Part shown: positions 19,851 to 27,799 of the stretch, in pieces | How positions within the stretch are numbered: the stretch's first letter is position 1 | How the letters are laid out: each line of letters starts with the position of its first letter | Assembly (NCBI GenBank): GCA_900318205.1 | Contig: ONJS01000021.1 | Span: 16,472 to 80,471 of the forward strand | Origin: an uncultured Prevotellaceae bacterium | GTDB taxonomy: Bacteria > Bacteroidota > Bacteroidia > Bacteroidales > Muribaculaceae | Direction: 5' to 3' | DNA length: 64,000 nt | Notes under the pieces: model-generated | What the model was told of the DNA's origin: nothing | The model's database searches: none | What the model saw: the letters and a program-made list of their open reading frames with translations, nothing else | Translations under genes and position numbers: made by a program

Positions 19851-20070
19851 ATGTCGTCAGAGTTTTTGTTTAGTTTTGATTTGTTTGCAGCACTCAAATA
19901 GATGAAATCTCTGACGTGGTGACATATGTGCAACTTCTTGTTGTACAGTGTGTTATATTTTAAAAAATTCACCCAAGTGCTGCTTGACTTATGAATTAAA
20001 AAGAATTACCGTTACCCTCCCGTCGGGAGATGAAATGACTCTAAAAACAATAACCATTAAACCAGTTATC
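19851..20070 (+). promoter_or_regulatory. Long, possibly structured 5' leader of the oxidoreductase mRNA
   Basis: CGTCAGAG (19855-19862) pairs with CTCTGACG (19909-19916). Outside it ATGTC (19851-19855) could pair with GACAT (19921-19925). In the hairpin loop GCAGCACT (19887-19894) is complementary to AGTGCTGC (19976-19983), which would make a pseudoknot. A compact hairpin CTCCC-GTC-GGGAG lies at 20017-20029, about 40 bases before the start codon. I recognise no known riboswitch class. Helices of 8 bp can arise by chance in 220 bases, so support is moderate. Confidence 0.4.
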
Positions 20071-23000
20071 ATGTATAAAATAGAAAATCATCCTATTCTT
20101 GACCTTCCAAAAGAGGAATATGTGGAATTCCAGTTTGAGGGGAGAACAGTTCGTGGCCAGAAAGGCAAAACCATTGCTGCAGCCCTTCATCAGGCCGGAC
20201 TGATTGTACACAGCCACAGTACCACCGGACGCAACCGTAGCCTGGAGTGCGGTATCGGCAAGTGCGGTGCCTGTGAAATGCTTGTTGACGGCCAGGTGCG
20301 CCGCATCTGCATCACCAGTGTTGACGGTGTGAAAGAGGTGCGCGAGATTCCCAAGGACTACATGCCCGAGGTCAAGGCCCGTTCAGCCAGCGAAACCAAG
20401 ATTTATAAGACTACGGTAGCCATCATCGGTGGCGGTCCTGCCGGTCTGGCATGCCGCGAGCAACTCACTGCACTGGGAATCCCCAACATTGTGGTGGACA
20501 ACAACGCAACCGAGGGTGGTCAGTTCAATATGCAGACCCATCAGTTCTTCTTCTTTGAGAAAGAGCAGAAGTTCGGTGGTATGCGCGGTTTTGACATTGC
20601 CAAAACACTCGCCGGCGACAACCATGACGGCATCCTGCTCAACAACACCGTGTGGGACTTGCTCGAAGGTCGCCGCATCGCCTTGAAGAATATCGTTACC
20701 CAAGAGGTAAGCTATATCGACGCCGACCATCTGGTAGTGGCTACTGGTGCCGTGCCGTTCATGCCCGTGTTTGAGAACGATGACGTGCCCGGTGTTTACA
20801 CCGCCGCCGTATTCCAGAAGATGATGAACCAGGAGCACACCCTGCTGGGCAAGCGCGTGCTCACCGTGGGTGCCGGCAACATCGGCTACCTCACCAGCTA
20901 TCAGGCCATGCAGGCAGGTGCAACCATCAAGGCGATCATCGAGGGTATGGACCATGAGGGTGGCTTCCCCGTGCAGGCCAACCGCGTGCGCCGTCTGGGC
21001 ATCCCCATCATGACATCTCATGTGCTCATCCGCGCGATTCCCAACGAGGACTACACCGGCGTTACCGGTGCCGTGATTGCCGAGTGCAAGAATTTCCAGC
21101 CTATTCCTGGTACCGAGCGCGTGATTGACGACATCGACATCATCAACATCTGCACGGGTCTGATTCCCGATAACCAGTTGCTCGTGAAGGGCCGTTCAGT
21201 CTTCGGTCGCAACGTTTATGGTGCTGGCGATGCCGTTCGCATCGGTGAAGGTACCAGTGCTGTGCTCCGTGGCCGTCAGGTGGCCTATGAGGTGGCTCAG
21301 GAGATGGGTCTCCGTTTCTCCTATGAGGATTATCTGGAAGTTTCCCGCCAGTATATCGACTCGCAGCAGCGTCCCGTGCGCCTGCTCGACGCACCGCGCG
21401 TCCCCGATGAGGAGCGCATGGCTCTGAAGCCCTATGTGCAGATTAACTGTCTCTATGGCTTTGCCTGCAATCCCTGTACCTTTGCCTGTCCGCAGGGTGC
21501 CATCACCAAACCCACCACGTCGTCGGTACCGATGGTTGACTACGACAAGTGTATCGGCTGTATGCAGTGTGTGAACCACTGTCCCGGTCTCGCCATCTTC
21601 GGCTACGACAAGCGCAAGAATATTGTGTTCCTGCCTGTAGAGTATGAGGTGGAAGAGGGCAAGGAAGTCTTCCTGGTTGATGACAACGGCGCCAAGGTGG
21701 GCGAGGGCACCATCGAGAAAGTGCTCAAGAAAGACAACAAGACCAATGTCGCCCGCGTTCAGGCTACCCAGGTAGAAGACCTGAATCAAGTGAAGGGTTT
21801 CATCCTCAAGGAGCGCTATCCCGAGCCTCTGAACCTGCGACCCCTCACCGATCCCAAGGAGGGCAAGTCATTCGTCTGCCACTGCGAGGATGTAGATGTG
21901 AAGACCCTGTTGGCTGTGATTGGCGACCGCAAGTATATCTCGGTGGACGAACTCAAGCACACGACCCGCATGGGTATGGGTCCCTGCCGCGGCAAGCGCT
22001 GCGTATCGCGTGCCAAACAGATCCTGCGTGCCCATGGCATCGAGGTGACCGGCGACAGCACGCCGCGTGCCCCGTTGGCCAACCAGGTCACCCTGGGCGA
22101 TGTTTACAACGGTGAGAGCAAGGAAACCTTCGTCTTTGAACACGGTTCCGTCATGGAGAAAGCCGAGACCGAAATCATCGTTGCCGGTGGTGGTATGGCA
22201 GGTAGCGCCGCATTCCGTTACTTTGCCGAGGCCGGCAAGCGCGTCATCCTGGTCAACTATGACCGTGGTTCGACTTGGCGCTGCATCGGTGGCGGTCGTC
22301 CCGCATTCTCTAACCCCGACATCAGCGACATCGCTATGCACAACCTGGAAATCTTCCGTGACGACCAGCAGCACTGCAACATCGACCTGAAGATGACACG
22401 TTATGTCAACCTCGTGCATGACGATGCTACCTATCGTTCCCTTGACGCTTCTCGCGCCTGGAGCGAAGCCTTCATGATTGACCGCAAGGACTTCACCAAG
22501 GTGATCTCGCCTTACTGGAATCCTAACGATAACATCTACAGTCACGCTTTGATTTCAGAGAATTGCTGGCAAGCCACGCCGGGTCGCACCATCGACTATG
22601 TGCGCAATGTGGGTAAGCAGCATGGTGGCGAGGTGCTCGAGGATTGCGAGGTGCTGAGCGTTCAGCGTGTGGGTGACAAATACCGCGTGCTGGTGCGCCG
22701 CCACGATAAGCACTATGTGGAATACACTTGCGACCACTTTGTCAACGCCATGGGTTGGGGCTCAGAGAAATTTGCTGACATGCTCGGCATCGACACTCAG
22801 CTCTATCCTGTCAAGCACCAGGCATTCATCACCCGCCGTCTGCCCAACATGGGTGTCAACGGCGACTCGCTCGACATGATTATCGACCGCCGTCACTACA
22901 AGGGCTTCAACGCCGTCTATGGACAACAGTTCCTGCACACCGGTCAGATTATCGGTTGTGCATCGCCCGACTGTGACCCCTATGAGGCTCGCCAGAACCT

Positions 23001-23292
23001 GAAGTACAACAGCCAGGCCTTCCTCAAGATCGTCAGCGAGATGTTCGCCCAGTGGATTCCCAACTTGGCAAATGTCGGTTTCCATGCCGTTTGGGCTGGT
23101 TACTACATCGAGCCGCGCTACATCATCGATCCCGAAGTGGGTCTGCTCACCGGTCTGCGTGGTCACGGCTTCATGCTCGGCCAGTACCTTGCCAAGCTCT
23201 ATGTGGACAAGTATCTGGGCAAGCCCGTTCCCGAATACATGAAGGACCTCGCCATCGGCGGCAAGGGCCTTAGCGAGAACGCCTTCCAGTAA
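20071..23292 (+). CDS. Fused multi-cofactor FAD/Fe-S amine or amino-acid dehydrogenase (HcnABC-like)
   Basis: Start ATG 20071 (MYKIENHPIL) is chosen because the ferredoxin domain begins here; upstream in-frame codons look non-coding. The 1073-residue product contains, in order: a plant-type [2Fe-2S] domain (C60, C65, C68, C80); a pyridine-nucleotide-disulfide oxidoreductase fold with GGGPAG (about 120) and VGAGNIG (about 267); two [4Fe-4S] clusters (C460/466/469/473 and C494/497/500/504); a BFD-like [2Fe-2S] domain (C603, C605, C639, C644); and a DAO-type FAD oxidase domain from GGGMAG (about 706). HcnA, HcnB and HcnC, or sarcosine, opine and hydroxyproline dehydrogenase subunits, carry these parts on separate chains. 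Likely role: cytoplasmic oxidation of an imino or amino acid with electrons passed to Fe-S centres. Substrate unknown. Single-gene unit. Confidence 0.85.
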   Translation: MYKIENHPILDLPKEEYVEFQFEGRTVRGQKGKTIAAALHQAGLIVHSHSTTGRNRSLECGIGKCGACEMLVDGQVRRICITSVDGVKEVREIPKDYMPEVKARSASETKIYKTTVAIIGGGPAGLACREQLTALGIPNIVVDNNATEGGQFNMQTHQFFFFEKEQKFGGMRGFDIAKTLAGDNHDGILLNNTVWDLLEGRRIALKNIVTQEVSYIDADHLVVATGAVPFMPVFENDDVPGVYTAAVFQKMMNQEHTLLGKRVLTVGAGNIGYLTSYQAMQAGATIKAIIEGMDHEGGFPVQANRVRRLGIPIMTSHVLIRAIPNEDYTGVTGAVIAECKNFQPIPGTERVIDDIDIINICTGLIPDNQLLVKGRSVFGRNVYGAGDAVRIGEGTSAVLRGRQVAYEVAQEMGLRFSYEDYLEVSRQYIDSQQRPVRLLDAPRVPDEERMALKPYVQINCLYGFACNPCTFACPQGAITKPTTSSVPMVDYDKCIGCMQCVNHCPGLAIFGYDKRKNIVFLPVEYEVEEGKEVFLVDDNGAKVGEGTIEKVLKKDNKTNVARVQATQVEDLNQVKGFILKERYPEPLNLRPLTDPKEGKSFVCHCEDVDVKTLLAVIGDRKYISVDELKHTTRMGMGPCRGKRCVSRAKQILRAHGIEVTGDSTPRAPLANQVTLGDVYNGESKETFVFEHGSVMEKAETEIIVAGGGMAGSAAFRYFAEAGKRVILVNYDRGSTWRCIGGGRPAFSNPDISDIAMHNLEIFRDDQQHCNIDLKMTRYVNLVHDDATYRSLDASRAWSEAFMIDRKDFTKVISPYWNPNDNIYSHALISENCWQATPGRTIDYVRNVGKQHGGEVLEDCEVLSVQRVGDKYRVLVRRHDKHYVEYTCDHFVNAMGWGSEKFADMLGIDTQLYPVKHQAFITRRLPNMGVNGDSLDMIIDRRHYKGFNAVYGQQFLHTGQIIGCASPDCDPYEARQNLKYNSQAFLKIVSEMFAQWIPNLANVGFHAVWAGYYIEPRYIIDPEVGLLTGLRGHGFMLGQYLAKLYVDKYLGKPVPEYMKDLAIGGKGLSENAFQ

Positions 23293-23319
23293 GCATCTGG
23301 CTCAATAGCGAGAATTAAA

Positions 23320-23380
23320 GCGCCCTCCGAAAGTTGGACAAAAGACTTTCGGAGGGCGCACTATATTGTTGCGTTTTTCT
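23320..23380 (+). terminator. Strong hairpin, probable terminator
   Basis: A perfect 15-bp inverted repeat: GCGCCCTCCGAAAGT (23320-23334) and ACTTTCGGAGGGCGC (23345-23359), loop 10 bases. The T-run (GTTTTTCTT) comes about 12 bases after the stem, so it could also act mainly as an mRNA 3' end stabiliser. Confidence 0.7.
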
Positions 23381-23516
23381 TATTGTAAATGGGCATTGAT
23401 TGGGAGTATTTTTGTAATTTTGTAGCGAGAAAGAGACAAGTTGCAATACTTGATGTTTAACCTGATTATAAACCCACTTGTTATTCACATAATTAACTTT
23501 TAATTCTTTCAGATTT

Positions 23517-25034
23517 ATGAAGAAATTGTTTTCTCTCCTTTTTGTCGCTCTGCTGACCCTGTCGGCATGGGCAGACACGGTTGTGACTGTTGATTTCAAC
23601 GCTCAGGGTTGGAGCACCAACACACTGGTGACCGACCTCACAATTGATGGCGTGAAGTTGACCTTTGACAAGGGTACTAACGCCAACAACAAGCCCACCT
23701 ATTATACCAATACCTCAGGTGGTGCCCTGCGTCTCTATGGCGGTAACACGATGACCGTTACTGCTCCTTTTAATCTCAAAAAGATTGACTTCACGTTCCT
23801 GTCGGGTGAAGGCAGCAACGACATCTTGAGCGATGTGGGCAACTACAATAAGGCTGGCAAGCAGTGGACCATCGGTTCCTCTGATCCTTCCACCGATGTT
23901 GTGTTCACCATTGACGGCACCTCTGGCCACCGCCGCATCCAGACGCTCGTCATCACCATGGAAGATGCCGAGCCTTTTACCGAGCTGGTAGCACCGGTAT
24001 TCAATCCCAATGGCGGTGAGTTCTCCGGCAGTCTGGAGGTGACTCTGACCTGTCCCACCGAGAATAGTTCTATCTTCTACTGGATTGGTACCGAAGAAGA
24101 GCAGAGCGATTGGATCTACTACAATGGCCCGTTCTATGTTACCGAAACCACGACCTACACCGCCGTTTCCACCAAGGGTGACGAGATCAGCGACTGCGTG
24201 ACTGTTACCTTCACCAAGGTAGAGCAGACCGTCGAGGCTCCCGTCTTCACACCTGCAGCCGGTGGCTTTGATGATCGCATTGATGTAACCTTGACCTGCG
24301 CCACCCCCAATGCCAAGATTTACTACAGTCTGGACAATGAGCTGTGGAGCCAGTATGAGGATCCCATCCCCGTAACCGATGACATCACCATCTGGGCCAA
24401 GGCCAAGGTGGGTGACGTGGAGAGCGAGGTAGTCAGCGCTACCTACACCAAGAATCCTGCCACCACTGTTGAGGTAACCTTCGACGGTGAGATTGACAAG
24501 GGCAACAGCACCGGCTCCCGTGAGTCCTATACTGTTGTGAAGGACCCCGTGACCATGTTTGTTGGCGACGGTCTGGTTTCCAGCGACCATTACCGCATCT
24601 ATTCGGGCTCTGAGTTCAAGTTCACCTCGACTGGTGCCCCCATCATCAGGATTGACTTCAATGGCATCAGCGGTTACACCCCCAGCGGTATGGGCATGGC
24701 AGCAGGCCAGTCTGGTACCTACAACTCCAGCGGCACCCAAGGTTATTGGGAGGGCAGTGCTCAGGAAGTAGCATTCAAGTTGTATGCTCAGGTACGCTGC
24801 TATACCATTACTGTAACTCTTGCCGGCGAAGCTCCTTACCTGCGCGGCGACGTTGACAACAGTGGTGATGTGAAGATTGCCGACGTATCGGCGCTGATCA
24901 GCTATCTGCTCAGCGGTGACGCATCTACTGTCAACGTTAATGCTGCTGACTGCGACATGAATGGCGAAGTCAAGATTGCCGATGTATCGGCACTGATCAG
25001 CTACTTGTTGAGTGGCGAGTGGAGTGCTGAATAA
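23517..25034 (+). CDS. Secreted multi-domain beta protein with chitobiase-C-like and dockerin-like repeats
   Basis: 505 residues: signal peptide MKKLFSLLFVALLTLSAWA; a beta-sandwich (about 20-150); two ~80-residue repeats of the chitobiase/beta-hexosaminidase C-terminal type (VFNPNGGEFSGSLEVTLTC and VFTPAAGGFDDRIDVTLTC, each followed by IFYW/IYYSLD); a second beta-sandwich like the first (about 320-440); and two dockerin-type calcium loops at the end (DVDNSGDVKIADVSALI, DCDMNGEVKIADVSALI). No catalytic domain is evident, so a surface adhesin or scaffold role is a guess. A -7-like TAATTTTG lies at 23415-23422, with a poorly spaced -33. Monocistronic, with hairpins on both sides. Confidence 0.8.
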   Translation: MKKLFSLLFVALLTLSAWADTVVTVDFNAQGWSTNTLVTDLTIDGVKLTFDKGTNANNKPTYYTNTSGGALRLYGGNTMTVTAPFNLKKIDFTFLSGEGSNDILSDVGNYNKAGKQWTIGSSDPSTDVVFTIDGTSGHRRIQTLVITMEDAEPFTELVAPVFNPNGGEFSGSLEVTLTCPTENSSIFYWIGTEEEQSDWIYYNGPFYVTETTTYTAVSTKGDEISDCVTVTFTKVEQTVEAPVFTPAAGGFDDRIDVTLTCATPNAKIYYSLDNELWSQYEDPIPVTDDITIWAKAKVGDVESEVVSATYTKNPATTVEVTFDGEIDKGNSTGSRESYTVVKDPVTMFVGDGLVSSDHYRIYSGSEFKFTSTGAPIIRIDFNGISGYTPSGMGMAAGQSGTYNSSGTQGYWEGSAQEVAFKLYAQVRCYTITVTLAGEAPYLRGDVDNSGDVKIADVSALISYLLSGDASTVNVNAADCDMNGEVKIADVSALISYLLSGEWSAE

Positions 25035-25065
25035 ACCAGCGCTTGTTGATTGAGCCTTAAAGTAT

Positions 25066-25101
25066 AGAGCCGGGCACTCCTCGTGAAGGGTGCCCGGCTC
25101 T
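25066..25101 (+). terminator. Hairpin terminator
   Basis: AGAGCCGGGCACTC (25066-25079) pairs with GGGTGCCCGGCTCT (25088-25101) over 14 positions with one mismatch. The T-run after it is weak (TGTTGT). A -7-like TATCTTTG follows at 25222-25229 for the next gene. Confidence 0.65.
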
Positions 25102-25312
25102 GTTGTATGGTGACGGGAATGACAAGCAACTCAGTCGAGAGACTCGTCAGGTAGGGCATAGGTTTTTCCTGGCAACACTGTTTTTTAAAATGTTTTGTTT
25201 CTTTTTATTATAGATAATGTGTATCTTTGCAGAGGTTACAATGCTGTAATCGATTCCATCATGGAAGGAGTCGCCAGAGGCTTTAATTGTTGACTTTAAT
25301 CCTTCATTTGTT

Positions 25313-26983
25313 ATGATGAAACCTAAAATCGGAATGTGTTTTTCAGGTGGTGGCTACAGGGCTGCTACCTTTGACCTGGGGGTGATGTCATATCTTTATT
25401 CCGTGCAACTTGATGAAGACACAACGTTGCTGGATTGTGTGGTCGCCTTGTCATCGGTGTCGGGCGGCACTATCCCTTCAATGAAGTATATGCTCGCCAA
25501 GGCACAAGGACACTCAGTCGATGTGATGATTAAAGATCTGTTCCGTGTCCTGTGTGAGGAGGACTTGGTGGATAAGGCCTTAAAGCGCATGAAAGATGAG
25601 AAGGCCAATCCTAATATATCCAGCATCAAGATCATGGCCGAGATCTATGACTCTTACTTGTTTGACAATAAGGACTCGAATTTGGATTTGGGTGTCATCA
25701 TTGACAATTTTTACCGCATTCATGTCAAGGACTATACAGCGCTGGCCACCGATTTTCAAAGTTCATTGCCGTTCCGTTTCCGTCTTACTGAAGGCGCCCG
25801 GACGAAAACTAATAAAGAGACTCATCCCTACTTTGGCAACAATGACCATCGCATCAACCTTGAGGATGCGCGTTATATCACACCGGGTGAGGCCATGGCC
25901 TGCTCGTCATGTTTCCCCAGTGGCTTTGAACCCATGATGTTCCCTGATGACTTTAAAATCTCGCAGTTGCCCGAAGCCGCCAAATACAGGTGTGAAGTGG
26001 AGAAAGACAAAGGTCAAGACCCAGACGAGCCAAAATTGCGTGGCTTTGGCATCATGGACGGTGGCATAGCCGATAATCAGGGCATAGAGAGCATCTTGAT
26101 GGCCGAGAAATTCATGGCCGATCATAGCGGCCACACTGAAGATGATAGCCCGATGCTTGACCTGATTATCGTGAGCGATGTTGCTAGCCCTTATATGGAC
26201 GGATACTCTCCCAATAAGAAGCTGTTGCCCGACTGGTTGGGCAGGCTGACCATTGGCCGCCTGCGTAATTATTGCTGGATTGCTGGTGGCGTTACATTGG
26301 CATGCGTGATTCTTGCTTTGGCTTTGGGTAGCAGTTTTTGGACTGGTTTTACAACGGTCTTCTTTGTGCTCTCCTTGTTGCTGAATGTCGGTGGCTGGTG
26401 GCTGAAGAAGTGGGCGTTTAAAAAGATTGCCGCGACCTTTGTGGGTGATAGGGCCCGCTTTGTTAACCACGTGAAGTTCTCCACCCTTTGGCCTATGCTG
26501 ATGAACCGAGCCAGGTCGATTGTCATCATGAGCAGTGAGGTATTCCTCAAGCGAATGCGTCAGCTCAACTATGGTAGAATTTATGATGATGAACGGTGGA
26601 AAAACCGCTCCATCACCAATCTCATCTATGAACTGAGGGCAGGCCAGAGTTGGGACTCCATGACGAAGAATGGCACTATGCCGGCATATCTCGCCCCGTC
26701 CAAAGAGATTCAGGAAAACAGTGCTAAAGCAGCCAATATGGGCAGTACCCTGTGGTTTACCCAGGAGGACAAAGACGCAAGGATGCCACAGGCCCTGATG
26801 GCGGCAGGCCAATACACCATCTGCTTCAATCTGCTCAATTACATATACAAGATCAGGAATAATCGGACTAATCTTTCATCCGCCCACCAAACCATTATTG
26901 CTCTGGAATCTAAATTCCAGGAAGATTGGGCTAAATTCCAGGCTGACCCCTTGTGGATGGTTAAGAAGATTGATGAAGAGTAG
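25313..26983 (+). CDS. Patatin-like phospholipase with a membrane hairpin
   Basis: 556-residue predicted lipid acyl hydrolase. The patatin core has the oxyanion glycines SGGGYRA (residues 11-17), nucleophile Ser50 in SSVSGGT, and catalytic Asp249 in MDGG, making the Ser-Asp dyad. Two hydrophobic segments (about 320-340 and 343-364) form a membrane hairpin C-terminal to the core, followed by ~190 mainly helical residues without a recognised domain. There is no signal peptide, so the enzyme is probably cytoplasmic-side membrane-bound. ATG 25313 or 25316 could start it. Single-gene unit between terminators at 25066 and 27004. Substrate unknown; a membrane phospholipid is the simplest idea. Confidence 0.85.
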   Translation: MMKPKIGMCFSGGGYRAATFDLGVMSYLYSVQLDEDTTLLDCVVALSSVSGGTIPSMKYMLAKAQGHSVDVMIKDLFRVLCEEDLVDKALKRMKDEKANPNISSIKIMAEIYDSYLFDNKDSNLDLGVIIDNFYRIHVKDYTALATDFQSSLPFRFRLTEGARTKTNKETHPYFGNNDHRINLEDARYITPGEAMACSSCFPSGFEPMMFPDDFKISQLPEAAKYRCEVEKDKGQDPDEPKLRGFGIMDGGIADNQGIESILMAEKFMADHSGHTEDDSPMLDLIIVSDVASPYMDGYSPNKKLLPDWLGRLTIGRLRNYCWIAGGVTLACVILALALGSSFWTGFTTVFFVLSLLLNVGGWWLKKWAFKKIAATFVGDRARFVNHVKFSTLWPMLMNRARSIVIMSSEVFLKRMRQLNYGRIYDDERWKNRSITNLIYELRAGQSWDSMTKNGTMPAYLAPSKEIQENSAKAANMGSTLWFTQEDKDARMPQALMAAGQYTICFNLLNYIYKIRNNRTNLSSAHQTIIALESKFQEDWAKFQADPLWMVKKIDEE

Positions 26984-27003
26984 ATCCCGTTGTTTTACTA
27001 CAG

Positions 27004-27057
27004 ATGTCTCCCATGAGCAGCATCAATCCATGCTCATGGGAGGCATTTGTTATTTTG
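27004..27057 (+). terminator. Hairpin terminator after the patatin gene
   Basis: ATGTCTCCCATGAGCA (27004-27019) pairs with TGCTCATGGGAGGCAT (27031-27046) over 16 positions with one mismatch, followed by TTGTTATTTTG. Confidence 0.75.
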
Positions 27058-27150
27058 TCAATTTGATACTTAAGACTCACGTTGTTGTGATATTAACAGG
27101 CAAAAAAACTTACTGAATATAGTGAATAATACACAGTGAAAGGTGGGTAA

Positions 27151-27215
27151 ACTGAATTTTCATTGAAAAAAGTCAATAATTATGTTGTTGTATTTGTGGA
27201 GAGTCATTATCTTTG
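27151..27215 (+). promoter_or_regulatory. argR promoter with a possible ARG-box-like site
   Basis: TTG (27185-27187), a 20-base spacer and TATCTTTG (27208-27215) form the predicted promoter, about 33 bases before argR. Upstream, TGAATTTTCATTGA (27153-27166) is close to the TGAAT-N4-ATTCA palindrome bound by ArgR in other bacteria, so autoregulation is possible. The promoter call is firmer than the operator call. Confidence 0.4.
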
Positions 27216-27247
27216 CAACTCAAACCAATTTTTAAGTATATATTTTT

Positions 27248-27799
27248 ATGGAGACTACTACAGTTATTAAGAAACCAAGAAAAAAGAAAGTACTCGTGAA
27301 AAGAAAACGTGACCGTTTACAGTTGATCACTGATCTGATCAAGACAAATTGCATCGGTAGCCAGAGTGAGCTGGCTGACATGTTGCGTGAGCACAACATC
27401 AATGTGACTCAGGCTACTTTGTCACGCGACTTAAAGGCCTTGAAGATTTCCAAGGTGGCCACCGACCGCAACACTTACATGTATATCATTCCTGACAGCA
27501 ATCAGTTGCAAGACAGGTTGCTGAGTATGCGTCAGACCGACACTCACGCTGCCAAGCAGGTGGGTTTGGTGTCAGTTACTTTTTCAGGAAACATTGCTGT
27601 CATTAAGACCCGCAACGGCTATGCTCCCGGTTTGGCCTATGACATCGACATGAGCCGTCCCCCCGAAATCTTAGGTACTATCGCTGGTGCCGACACGGTG
27701 GTGGCTATCCTTGCCGAGGGCGTGACCCAAGAGCAGGCTAAGGCTGTTTTTGAGCAGTTCATGCCCAAGAACTCGCCTAACGTGTTTGGCAATGATTAA
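27248..27799 (+). CDS. argR: Arginine repressor ArgR
   Basis: 183-residue arginine-responsive transcription factor. After a basic N-terminal extension (KKPRKKKVLVKRKR) the winged-helix domain contains SQSELADMLREHNINVTQATLSRDL spread over about residues 38-63, of which QATLSRDLKALK is the recognition region. The C-terminal oligomerisation and arginine-binding domain has NGYAPGLAYDIDMSRP and the conserved GTIAGADTVVAILAEG. Length is slightly above the usual 150-170 because of the basic tail. Its stop overlaps the start of the ArgC-like gene by 8 bases (ATGATTAA), so the two are translationally coupled. It probably represses its own operon when arginine is plentiful. Confidence 0.95.
   Translation: METTTVIKKPRKKKVLVKRKRDRLQLITDLIKTNCIGSQSELADMLREHNINVTQATLSRDLKALKISKVATDRNTYMYIIPDSNQLQDRLLSMRQTDTHAAKQVGLVSVTFSGNIAVIKTRNGYAPGLAYDIDMSRPPEILGTIAGADTVVAILAEGVTQEQAKAVFEQFMPKNSPNVFGND

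Noticed and set aside
19948-20070. Upstream extension of the oxidoreductase reading frame
   Set aside because: The added 41 residues do not match the ferredoxin family start and overlap possible RNA helices; ATG 20071 fits better.
23320-23359. Operator palindrome for a regulator of the gene at 23517
   Set aside because: The 15-bp perfect stem right after a stop codon and before a T-run is better explained as a transcript end.
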